Part shown: in pieces, positions 51,640 to 62,482 of the stretch
Position numbering within the stretch: the stretch's first letter is position 1
Layout of the letters: each line of letters opens with the position of its first letter
Source: Oreocharis arfaki
Taxonomy: Eukaryota; Chordata; Aves; Passeriformes; Paramythiidae
Reading direction: 5' to 3'
DNA: 64,000 nucleotides
Assembly: GCA_013398015.1 (NCBI GenBank)
Contig: VZRR01011376.1
Span: 419,133 to 483,132 of the forward strand
The notes under the pieces: generated by a model
Databases searched by the model: none
What the model was told of the DNA's origin: nothing
Seen by the model: only the letters and a program-made list of their open reading frames with translations
Translations under genes and position numbers: made by a program

Positions 51640-51850
51640 AAATAAAAAGCAGAAGCAGAATGATTTTGGACATAATTTGAACATCCTCTCGGGTTAATGA
51701 CATTTACAGTATTAATCAGAGACCCTGAAAATCAGAGTTGTTAATGCCCAGAATAATTGAAGCATCTCAGCTGACAGTGTTGATGCTCTTGAATTGTGAT
51801 ATACATGAAAGGCAGTTTATTTGCATATAACTTTTCTTGTTTCCAAGTGC
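51640..51850. promoter_or_regulatory. candidate conserved intronic element
   Basis: Repeat-free AT-rich DNA with clustered motifs: GGTTAATGAC, ACAGTATTAATCAG, GTTGTTAATGCC and an inverted octamer ATTTGCATAT. Conservation is suspected from composition only. Confidence 0.2.
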
Positions 51851-53375
51851 ACTCTGTCATCATTAACTATTTTTAAGAAAGGCTAAGAATTCCAGTTCCA
51901 TTGTGAGGGTGAAAAAATATGTATTTTCTTTTTATATTAATCAAGCGATATTGCTGTGAAAGCTACAACTCAGTAAATCAACTAACAATTGCGAGTGATA
52001 TTTATGGAAGCTCTCTTGGAACCATATGTCTTCTTAACCACTGCAGCCAATGACTTCTGTTTGTTACTTTTTAAGCAAGAAAATCTCTTAGCTTATTCTA
52101 ATAATAGTGTACAAGGCCTCTTTCAGTTTTGGCTGTTCGTATTTTTTCCTATCTTGAAGTGCTCACCAGACTTTGTAGTTCAGATGAACAGAGTCTTTGA
52201 TTGTCGGTGCTTCACTAATATGGCAAGAGAAAATGCCTTTTATCTCACAGCCTGACAAATTGATTTTTTCCTGCAGGGTACTGTTGGATCTTACAGCTTA
52301 GAGATGCTGCAGTAATGTCCCAGATATATTTCCACTCACTGTTCCTTAAATGGAATTTGCAGTTTCTGAATTTTGCCTTTTTTGTAGTCTCTTTGAAAGA
52401 AATGAGACTTTTTTCAGTACACAAAAACATTAGGAGAATGTTTGATACATTATTTCATTACTAACTTCAACCATACTTCCTCAAATGAGGTGTGTTTATT
52501 TTCATTCACTTTCAAAATACTTTGAATTCCAGGTTTGAAATACAGTTCCAAGGTTGCACGAAGTTTTGAAATAGTTTCTATTACTTTAGTTCGTTTTTCA
52601 GCTGTTTTTATTTTAGAGAAATGATGTGGGTGACTGAAAACTAAGCTGTACACTTGTGATTTTGCTTTGAAATGCATACTCTAATCAGTGCAGGTGTCCA
52701 AAAAAATTATGTGATTTTTTGAAAGCACTAATTGGATGAATTGATGATAAACGGCATAAAAAAATATTGGGAAATATTATCATCTCATTTTATTACATGG
52801 AGTTGTTGTGCTTGGAGAAGGACATGGTTAGGGAAATAAATTGCCAAAAGACCACTGGCTTTTCTTGCTCTGATTTGACCGATCAAAGATATGACATTGT
52901 TGTCCTTTTTTTCAGTTGTTGTAAAGATCTTGACTGTTATTCTGTTTAGGAGACTCTTAAGTTTCAAGCTTGTATTCTTTCTCATGTGTCTCTGCATGAC
53001 CACTTGCAGTCACCATTTCAGTCCTTGATCATCATAAACTTTGAACTGTTGAAATACTTCCTGTAGATACTTGTTGGAACAAGCATTACTGTAACTCTCT
53101 TAGTCACTGATCACTGCTAATACATAGGTTAGTGTATGCTTTTGAAAAAGATCTACTATTTGAGTATCCCAGCTGCAGAATAAAATTTAAAAAAATATTT
53201 GATAATGGTAGCATAAACCACAAGATCCTGATTGAGTGGCTAAATCTTAAAACTTCCAGAAAATGTCACTGTACTTTTAGGGAATATTCTGAACCACAGT
53301 TAATAGAAAATAATACGTTTTTCTGACTGCATACCCGTGACTATCTGAAATTTGACAAATATGAATAATACTGCA

Positions 53376-53445
53376 TAGGTCAGAGTAAGTTAGGTGACCT
53401 TTAAATATCCCTTCCAGCCTAAACTATGCTTGTATTCCATGAAGT
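53376..53445 (+). mobile_element. CR1 LINE 3'-tail remnant
   Basis: TAGGTGACCTTTAAATATCC followed by CTTCCAGCCTAAACTATGC and ATTCCATGA matches the conserved CR1 3' end (GGACTAGATGACCTTTAAAG, then CCCTTCCAACCCAAACTAT, then ATTCTATGA). Only the terminal part remains, sense to RGS7. Confidence 0.85.
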
Positions 53446-54139
53446 CATCTGAAGGTGGGTTTCTTTTTAGGGCGGTGGAGTGGGGTTTTTCAGTGCAGTT
53501 TTTTTGGTTGCTTATTTTCTGTGGTTTGTTTGGGTTTTTTGCTGTTGTTTTAGTACCAAGACCGGTTCTCTTAGTCTTAGCAGGAGACAGACTGTTGCTG
53601 AGCATTTATGTTGCCAAAATGGTAAGGCAGATCCGTTCATTAGTAGGACTACATGGCTGTGTATTTTTAGAACCTTCCTGTAGTTCAGTTAAGGCAAACT
53701 GTGCAATTTGTCTCTGACACAACAACTAGCAGATACAATTTACCATGCTGCTGAGCTGACTTTCAGTGTGATCTGGTTTTATGCTTCTTCTTGCACTGCA
53801 GAATGTTTGGCTTAGAAGCAAAACACTTGGCAAGGTTTTCTAGTTGAAGAATGCAGGCCTTTATGCTGGTGGGTGCTACAGCTGAAGGTATGAATTTGGA
53901 GGTTCCTTAGTTTCCTTCTGAAACAATTTCAGTACTCAAGGAAAGGCAGATTTTTTGTTTGGTTTGGTTTGGTTGTTTATTTGCCTATGGAGGGGTGATT
54001 ATGCAACCACCTAATTATAATAAAATCTCTTCCTGTTTTTTCCAGATGCTAATTGTGTGTATTTTATAAAGTAGATGATACACATTTTAAAGAACTAGTG
54101 TTTTAAAAGTGACTTTTAAAAGGAATTTTAATTAAAGTG

Positions 54140-54260
54140 TGTGTTGTTTATTGGATATAAACCCCGTTTTGTTGACAATGAATTTCATTAATGCTGCTTT
54201 GCATATGGAAGCATTTATTGTTTGATGACTTTCTTGCAGGTGTACTGACATTAAATTAGT
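54140..54260. promoter_or_regulatory. candidate conserved intronic element with SOX/POU-like sites
   Basis: Within 120 bp the sequence has ACAATG, CATTAATG, TTTGCATATG and TTTATTGTTTGATGAC. This combination of SOX-, POU- and homeodomain-like cores is typical of neural enhancers. No alignment was possible. Confidence 0.25.
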
Positions 54261-54540
54261 GGTTGGTATAGTTCTAATTTATCAGTGTTCTCATCTTAGG
54301 CTGTGTTGTATTTATATTTAACTCCCTGCTTTTACCACTGATAAGTATCTATTGGCTTACCTACTTACCTGCACATTACTCTATTGATCTCTCTTCTTAT
54401 CTTGCATTTTGTACTCTTGTACTTGAGTCAATTTATTCCAAGGACACAGAGTACTTTTCAAGTCATTTAAACACACAGCAGGAAGATTATCCAGGTGATA
54501 GTTTTATCATTGATTTTTATAAAAAAGACTGTTGTTCTTT

Positions 54541-55085
54541 ATTCTGAGCTGGCACCTAAGCCCCACACAGCTGCTCACTCTCTCTTCTCCCTTGTGGGAC
54601 TGGGGAGAGAATCAAAAGGGTAAAACTGAGAAAACTCGTGGGTTGATATAAAGACAGTTTAACAGGGAAAGCAAAAGCTGTTGCACAAGCAAAGCAAAAC
54701 AAGTAATTTATTCACCACTTCCCGTGGACGGGCAGGTGTTCAACCATTCCCAGGAAAGCAGAGCTCCATTAGGAGAAATGATGGCTTGGGAAGACAAATA
54801 CCATCACTCTGAATGTCTCCTGCTCCTTTTCCGCAGCTTTATATGCTGAGCATGATGCTGTACGGTCTAGACTATCACTTGAGTCAGCTGTCCTGGCTCT
54901 GTCCCTCCCAATTTCTTGTGCAGTCATAGTGCACTTGTTGGTGGGGTGGGGTGAGAAGTAGTAAGGGCCTTGATGCTGTGCCGATGCTGCCTGGCAATAA
55001 ATAAAACCTCCCTGTGTTATCAGCATTGTTATCATCACAAATCCAAAACATAACTCCATACTAGCTACTTGGAATTGTATTTTAC
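54541..55085 (-). mobile_element. degraded ERVL-type solo LTR
   Basis: Reads, from left, GGCACCTAAGCCCCACACAG, then GGGAGAGAATC, ACTCGTGGGTTGA, a CTTTATATGCTGAGCATGA segment, GTCAGCTGTCC, a GGTGGGGTGGGGTGAGAAG block and AATCCAAAACATAACTCCAT. This order matches a bird ERVL-type LTR in reverse orientation as I know it. The extreme ends are eroded (no clear TG/CA or duplication), so the boundaries are approximate. Relative to RGS7 it is antisense. Confidence 0.8.
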
Positions 55086-57764
55086 TGTAGAGTGGTTCCC
55101 ATGTGCTTCCAGGGTTCCATAGCTATGAGGTGTGGGTTTTATTGCTGGAGGCCTGATGGTATTGTTTTGCAAGCTTGGAAAAACTTCTTCAGCAAACCTG
55201 CCTGCATTGCACCAAGAGGCAAAAGGGTGATAATGCTTTTCAATTGGATGATTTGACGAGCAGGCCAGGAGATAACTTATAACTCAAATCTTTGTGATGC
55301 TACTGAAAAAGGTCTGTGGTAGTGGTAAATGGCTAAATTTTTGTCTTCTTGTCACCTTCCTGTGAAATGTAAAGCCCGTAATACCACTGGTACCTTGCTG
55401 CATCTTAACGTCCAAAGCATAATACTCTTGTTAGTTCCATTATCTTTCTTCCTGGTGCTTAATTTTCCTGCTTTTTTTATCTTGCTCTGTCTGACTGTAT
55501 TCCAAATAGGTAAACTTGTCTGAATTTCTTAGTATGTTAGTGGGGTCCTTTTAAATAAACTGTTATGCAAAAACAATGTACTCTAAAACAACTTTTTATC
55601 AGGACTATATTCTCTCCTTGTGTGCATTTGTAGAACTGGGAAACAGATCACCTTTATAGAAGATGAAAGTGGCTGCAGCCACAAAGAGGCTGATTTTAGT
55701 TATTGTTGCAGATTTTGTGTGTGTATGTGTGTCTCCACGTAACTGTGACTCAGTACAAGTTTGATGACTCTTTCTTTCCCTGCTTAACATTTTCTCAAAC
55801 AGGTTGTGTTTAACAGCTTCCTTTTTCTGTTGTTATTTGTGAGAGTGGATGAAGTGACTGGTTAAGCATCTGTACCCTGCAAATTTGGTGTTGTAATAAA
55901 TGTGTAATGGTCTTGTCTGCTTGGGTGAAGTCAGGAGCTCCAGCCAGCCTAAATTTGTTTTCAGCCAACACGGTTTCATCTGCATAAACTGGTGGAGGAT
56001 TAATAACAGCTTCTTTTACCAACTCTTTCCTCACCGGTTCCTGATTAACACAAAAAGTCTTCCAGAGCGCCACAATAATTGTTTGTCCACTGTCATAACA
56101 AAAGATTTCTTGTATAGAGCCTTCTCTTTTCTGAAATACTAAGCTGCTGTCAAGCGTATTGAAGTAACAGACCTCCCACACTCTCTCTCTAAATATACAT
56201 TATATCCAAAACATGCCAAGATGATAGGAAAAGCTGTGACCAGTTATTTTCTTATAAAACGAGCCTATTCTGTAGATAACTCTCCTAATCGATCTTCTCT
56301 TAAAGAAGGCAAACATTAATTTACTATCTATTTGATTAGTTAATATTCTCTTGCAGAATATCTCATTATTATCTTTGTCTTGTGGAGCCCATTTGTGTCT
56401 CCTCCAGCTGACGGAACTGTTCCTGGTACCCATCCTGTTGAATACACTTTAAAGAGTGCTGCAGCACTCTCTATAATTCAGATTATCCGTTGTTGTTTAT
56501 CCTTTGATACATTTTCTACTTTGCACTAAAATGATGGAAAATTTTGGTTGGCTTACTCCCTGGGTGTTTTATATTGGTGAAAAGATATTTTGGCAAAATA
56601 ATGCCAGCTCTTTCATAGGCTGAGATGTTTTCTGCTATATTCCATTTGTATGAAGAAGTATGAGGCTTCTGTGCTCTCACAGTGCTTCTGATGGGTTAGC
56701 TTCCAGTGTTGCTGTTGGGAGCCGTCCGTGGAATTCAGAGCTAAGGTGTGCGCATCACTTTTTAATTTGTGCTCTACTTAGGGAGGCTGTGTGGATGTGA
56801 TGCTAAAACTCCTCACTTACAACACCACCTGTGTTTTCCCCTTATCCAGTAATGGGACTCTGCTTCACAAAACACCCTGTAATAGACATTTTTTAAATCC
56901 AAGCTTTTTGTGATTGGAGTTCTCCTACCACTATGGTACCTTTGCTTTAGAGGTACAGTCACTGTTCTAAGTTGATGATGAATGCTCTTATTAGTTAGTG
57001 AGATGGAAACACGCTTTCTGAATTTATATTGATATGCCATGGAAAATTGAATTTAAAAAAAAATCCAAATGAGGTTCTATAAACAACTCTGAAATTTAAT
57101 CTCTTGGCCAAGTCTTATGCAGTACACTAAACACTTATTAAGGATAAGCTGTTTCTACTTTTAGAACAAACATTAAATGGCAGATGCCCATAATTCTAAT
57201 ACCAGATGCCCCTGATGGAAAGGATTTGTGACCTAAATACTCCTGAACAATTTCTTCCCTAAATGTGCATTCACAGTGGCACATGACTTAACTGATCTAG
57301 GTAACTGGAGAGAACTTTATCTTTGCTCGTGTTAGGAAACATACACTGGCAAGGTGCCCTTGATACCATTCTGGTTGCACAGAATAGAGGAGAAAAAAGT
57401 ACAGAAGGTATGGAGTTACTCTGTTTAGTGAAATCAGTTAAAACACTCTGACTTCAACGTGGAAGCCTGAGAACCAATGTTTTAATTGCGATCTGAGAGT
57501 GCTAAAGTGAAGTATATGGCTCACCTTCTCCTGAAGAGGAACTTTGGGGTATTTTTGAGTTCCTTAGTTCCTTACTATTGTACCCTGAAAGCACTCATAA
57601 CAGTGCTGATATATGTTAAAAGATAAGATTCTTTGGAGGAGAGAAATGTTTGTGAAGACAGAGTGGATGCAGGAGGCTTGTTTTTGTCCTTTCCAACCCT
57701 GTTAGAAGTCCTGGGCTTGCTGCAGAATTAATTAGAGGAAGTTCTTTTGTACTTTGTTATGTAT
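55086..57764. other. RGS7: RGS7 intron 2 between LTRs
   Basis: AT-rich intron with no RGS7 exon. It contains the minus-strand coding-like remnant listed at 55810-56433 and otherwise nothing recognisable. Confidence 0.5.
55810..56433 (-). pseudogene. possible decayed coding remnant of unknown origin
   Basis: Two open frames on the minus strand (56433-56200 and 56181-55810) share one frame and are separated by a single TAA at 56200-56202, giving about 208 codons with one stop. The second half has protein-like composition (for example EPVRKELVKEAVINPPPVYA) with normal use of Glu, Lys, Asp and Pro, unlike other chance frames in this intron. Upstream, CAG/G precedes the first ATG and could be a relic splice acceptor. 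I do not recognise the family. It could be a retroelement fragment, a processed pseudogene or chance. Confidence 0.2.
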
Positions 57765-57811
57765 AAGGTCAGATTAGATTGCCATAATGGTCTCTTGGAG
57801 CTTTGTATTAA
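57765..57811 (+). mobile_element. CR1 LINE 3'-end remnant
   Basis: AGGTCAGATTAGATTGCCAT followed by AATGGTCTCTTGGAGC resembles the CR1 tail AGGTTGGACTAGATGACCTT followed by GGTCCCTTCCAAC. Weak but placed directly beside the ERVL LTR insertion. Confidence 0.5.
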
Positions 57812-57816
57812 AACAG

Positions 57817-58423
57817 AGTTATGGTTTAACCCTGGCTAGCAACTAAATAGCAGACATCTGCTTGCTCCCTCCTCTGCCTTCTGGGTGGGAAAGAGAATCT
57901 GAAAAACAAAAAGTAAAATTTGTGGGTTGAGATAAGAATACTTTAGTCATTGAACTAAAGAAAAATATACTAATAATACTAATGATAATAATAGCAACAA
58001 CAATAATAGTAATAGTAGCAATGAAGAGGAGAGAGAGAGGGAGGAATAAACCCCAAGAAATACAAGTGATGCACAATGCAGTTGCTCACCACCTGCTCAC
58101 AATGCTCAGCTCCTTGAGCAGCGATCAGCCCCTCTTGACCAACTTCCCCAGTTTCTATACTGGCCATGGTGTTCTGTGATGTGGAATATCCTGTTGGCCA
58201 GCTCAGGTCAGCTGTCCTCATGGTGCTCCCTCTCAGCTTATTGTGCACCTGCTCCCTGGCAGAGCATGGGGAACAGGAAAGTCCTTCACTGAAGGTAAGA
58301 CCTGCTCCACGACACCGAAAGCATTGGTGTCTTACCACCATTATTCTCATACTAAATTCAAACCACAGCACTGCACCAGCTACTAGGAAGAAAGTGAAAT
58401 CTATCCCAGACGAAAACAAGACA
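57817..58423 (-). mobile_element. ERVL-type solo LTR with 5-bp target-site duplication
   Basis: A 607-bp LTR in minus orientation, flanked by a perfect 5-bp duplication AACAG (57812-57816 and 58424-58428), the size expected of ERVL integration. The left end carries ATGGTTTAACCCTGGCTAGC and the right end CTAGGAAGAAAGTGAAATC followed by CCAGACGAAAACAAGACA, which match the two ends of a common bird ERVL LTR. The terminal CA of the element has decayed (plus-strand TG to AG at 57817). It includes an A-rich AAT/AAC/AGT simple repeat (57960-58020), a normal feature of this LTR family. No internal sequence remains. Antisense to RGS7. Confidence 0.9.
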
Positions 58424-58428
58424 AACAG

Positions 58429-61400
58429 CCAAACAAAATTACACTTTCCTATGAAATTCTAAGATATAGGTTGCCCAAGCTAGAGAAGTTTACTTTTGTT
58501 TCAGAATGACTTCGCAGCTTTGCCGGTATAGTATCCTAATTTTTATCATTATATTTATCTATTTTTTTATTAAACATAAATTAGTATTTTCAAAAAGTCC
58601 TTTCTTTTCCGTGTCTGGGGCTGTATGTGCCTGTGAATGCCACTTTGAGACACGGTCCAAGAGATCTCAATCTGTGGTGGATTCTAGCATTGTTTTAAAG
58701 CCCAGTGATAATCAGCTTTAGCGGGTGGGATGGCTGTGCACTTGTCACTGGCCACTCTGCCCCAAAATTTGGGTGAAGGGGAACTTATCTAGCTTCCACT
58801 GCTGGTTGCCCTTGAAATTTTTTTAAATGAACAAAAGCTTCTGTAAACTAACTCTGGCTTGAAAAAATTTAATATCTGCCTATTCATCTGGTTTCTAGCT
58901 TACAAGGAAAGTTTTGTGTGCACCTGTAGTCTCCTTTGAAGTGAATGAAAAAAGACTTATTTTCCCTTGTACAAATGTTTCTCCTGGTTTGGTGGTTGAA
59001 TATTTTGTCACAGATATCATCCAGTCTAAAGTTTCAACATTGAGAACCATTTAAAATATTTATCCTCATAATCTCCCTTTTCTTAGCTTTTTTTTTTTTA
59101 ATTTTCCCAGGAATAATATAATTGCATCTTGTCCAAAAAAAAAAAAAAAATTAGTTAAACATAGACTAAGCAATGGCCTTGCTATACAGTTAATGTCTCT
59201 CTGTGTATATTTTGTATTTTGAGGTTAAAATTGGTCCTTGAATCTAAATGTGTCGACCGGTCTCTTTTTTTTTCCCCCTAAAGGATTGCTTTCTGATTTG
59301 ATGTTTCTTTTACCTTCTTTCAAGTGTTTTTGTATTTTTTGTGTTTTTTTTTTTTTTCTTTTCCCATCAGTTCTATTTGTCCCATTCATGCTGGCAGGCC
59401 ATTCAGGAATGACATGTGGTAATGCTTTGCTGGAAATGTTCTGATTTTGCCCATGGATTAACCTAGAAACACTGAACTGTGATGCTTTACTTAAGGTTTG
59501 TTTACAATGTCTTTGAACAGATCAAATGGAAATTTGATCTGTAATTACTAAACCTTGTCTCCTAATTCTTGTTATTTGCTAGATGTTCATATGAAAAATT
59601 GGTGTTCACAGAAGAGAGAAACTACTGATATTCAATGTGGAATCAGAGTTGAAATGGAAGTTCTAACCAAAAGCAGAAATTTTTAAAGGAATATGAACTG
59701 TAGAAGGAAATCATAATGAATGAGTAACCTTTTTGTTATAGTTGATGTTATCACTGAACATGTTCTGTACTCTTAAATTATGTGATATTTGAATTTATGT
59801 GTCATATCTAGAGAATAAGAATGCAATGTAGATGAAACTGCAATTGATGGAAGTTGAGCAGAATCTTCTACATTTATTTTTTGACAGCAAAATTAAATTA
59901 CTTTCTAAAGACATCTCAGTACAGAGAAGGTAACAAATGTGACCGAAGCAAAGTCATTTGAAACATCTGTTAATTTGTGGAAAGTATTTTCCTTCTTTTT
60001 GCCTCCTCTACATGCGTACTCTAAACCAAACGATGCTAGAATGCCAAAGACAACTTACCTACTGTAGTGGAAAAAAAGAAAATACTGGGAAAAATGTCAG
60101 TGTGAAATAACAATAAAACCTGGTGTTCTGGTCTAGTAACAAGGTAAATTAACTCCCTTCTCTTTGTAGCTTGTATTGATGCAGACAGGGAAAGAATACT
60201 TTAAAGCTGCAGTAAGCAATAAAGATGGGCACAGTCTGTGTTGCAGTCTATAGTGAATCAAATAGTTCTGCTACTAAAACCTTGGTCAATAAAATAATTT
60301 AAAAACTGTAAACTAAGTTAGTTGTGTGACTCAGAAGGCAACAATGCCTCATGATGTGAAGTAAAAATTCTCCTTTATCTTTGGTACTAGTATATAACAG
60401 CAAATTTTGGCTGCATTACTTGGAGAATATTCCTTTGAACAGAAATGCAATTAATTGGTTGGACAATAGGCTTGTTTTGTTTGTTTGTTTTTTTCCTTTT
60501 AGGTGAGGTCAGGGATTTATAGTAGATTTTATTCAACCAACAGGAGAAGTTAACTTATCCCCAACACATGTTTTAACAAGGTCAGTGACTATTGGCAATG
60601 CCTCTTTCAGAAACAGTGAATCTTTGGAGAATTTAATCAAGATGGAAAACAAGAGTTGGAGGTATCCAGTTCCTCTGTCAGATACTCAAGAGTACAAGAA
60701 ATTTTCAGTGTGTTTACTTTGAGTTTTAGTGAAGTATCATCTAATGATATATCCTCAAAAGCACTGCAGTGTAGTTTTCAGCATAAATACCATTTAGAAA
60801 AAGGCCTGTGTGAGAGTTGTGTCGTTCAGGCACGGATAGGGACAGGATTATGATAAACTGGTCTTCATGATATTGCATGATATTGCAACACCTATATCTG
60901 CAAGGCAGAGAGCACTTATTGCACACTATGACATTTATATTGCTCATGCAACATTCTAATGTATAACAATACCTCTGTTATGAGCTCAATTTTTTACAAG
61001 TTGAGGATACAGCAAACAAAAGATCGATGAGCAAACCAGAAGGAGGTGTATGATGCATGCATCCTTTCAGGACATCCTTCAGTGTACGACAGAGCTGATA
61101 TAGAAATAGTCTGCAGTATGTAAAAGAATAGAATTTTGCTGTGAAAGATAGATTTGGCTTGCACACTGTTCTTGAGCATGAGTTTACACAGTGCTTTACT
61201 TGTACTGGGTCGTTAAGATGGAAAGAGGGGACCTGTGGCTGACTCTTTCACTGCATTTCTAGCTAACCCAGGAGAGTATTGTCAAGACCATGCTGGACAA
61301 TAGGATGTTTTTCAATAGTGTAGGTTTACACTAGTGCTACAGCAGGTGAGCAAACACTGATATGGCTGGTTTTGGAGTCATGTGTACATACACAAATATT

Positions 61401-62257
61401 ACTTTTTAAAATATATATAAAAGGCTGAGTGACGTAATAGTAGGTTGGAGAAGAGCACTTATTATTATTGCAAACAATCATGCCTCAAGAGAAATGCAAA
61501 ATATCTTTTACAGAAAACGTGATGGTGAGCAGGCAAATGAGTCTCTATTGACTTGCATGGATGTAGCTGCCATAATCATGCCTAGGAACAAGTTCTAGTC
61601 CTCATTTTTATCATGAAGTGTAGGGGATGAAATAAAAGCAATGGAGGCATGCATATGGAAATCCAGTTCCTATCAGTGTGGCAAATAAGGAAGAATTTAG
61701 AATTATGATATAATTCTGAAGCTGTAACTGACATTGCTTGTGAGAATCTGTTAAATTTACTTGGTGTTCACTGTTGAAGTGATTTGTACTTATAATAACA
61801 CATTTCTCATCCTTCCCATAATTCTCATTTCCAGTGAGAATTCCATGAATGAGGTTATATTTCATGTGTGAGGGAAAAAAAGAAAAGCTTTATGCCAGAA
61901 CCTAGCTGTAGAATCTAGACAGATTGCAGCCAGACTCTTCTGATGGGATTTCATTCCAACCTACACAGCCCCCTTGACCTCAGTGGGGCTTGCAGCTAGT
62001 GAAAAAGTGCTCACTTCACACAAAAGTTTTGTCTTCAAAAAACTCCAAGAAGTTTTCCTCTCTTCTGTAATGTTGATTGGAATACTTGTTTTGGTCTCCA
62101 CTTCAAGTATAAATGCTTTGTCTTTGAAGATGATAAAGGTAGAAATCTTTGTGTGTCTGTTCTGCATTCAGTGATGAGTCACGTGGATTTGTGCTTCACA
62201 GAGTTGCTACTTGTTTGTGTGAATACCACAACAGGAGGGTGTTGATCAGTAGTACAA
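58429..62257 (+). other. RGS7: RGS7 intron 2, no supported gene
   Basis: AT-rich intron. Simple tracts occur at 59085-59150 (T-rich then a 16-17-base A run) and 60474-60500 (TTTG-rich), and there is a small tandem duplication CATGATATTG at 60867-60890. No exon or complete transposon was recognised. Confidence 0.5.
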
Positions 62258-62482
62258 AACTTAGTTGGAGGCCAGGAACTGGTGGTGTGCCAGGGGGATT
62301 TTTAGAGTCCTAAGTTTAACATCCTCATTATTGAGCTGAATGATGGGACAGAGTACCTCCTCAGCAAATTTGCTGATGGCACAAAACTGGGAGGAGTGGC
62401 TGACACACCAGAAGGTTGTGCCGCCATCCAGAGGGACCTCAGCAGGCTGGAGAAATGGGCTGAGAAGAACCTCATGTAGTTG
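62258..62482 (+). mobile_element. CR1 LINE reverse-transcriptase fragment
   Basis: Encodes a broken ORF2 segment including LLSKFADGTKLGGVADTPEG followed by CAAIQRDLSRLEKWAEKNLM and then a stop. This is the region around the FADD catalytic box of the CR1 reverse transcriptase. The second Asp of FADD is changed to Gly, so the fragment is inactive. The nucleotide match continues upstream (GTTGGAGGCCAGGAACTGGT). Both the 5' part and the 3' tail of the element are missing. Confidence 0.9.

Larger units (their letters stand above)
36607..54540 (+). other. RGS7: RGS7 intron 2, first part
   Basis: About 18 kb of AT-rich intronic DNA with no further exon of RGS7 found by reading for its next expected peptide. 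It contains low-complexity T-rich tracts (40098-40120, 49198-49280), a CR1 tail at 53376-53445, and stretches around 50400-50560, 51640-51850 and 54140-54260 that look like conserved non-coding DNA. No nested gene is supported on either strand. Confidence 0.6.

Noticed and set aside
54541..58423. A single provirus bounded by the two intronic LTRs
   Set aside because: The LTRs belong to different subfamilies, one has its own 5-bp duplication, and no gag/pol/env sequence lies between them.
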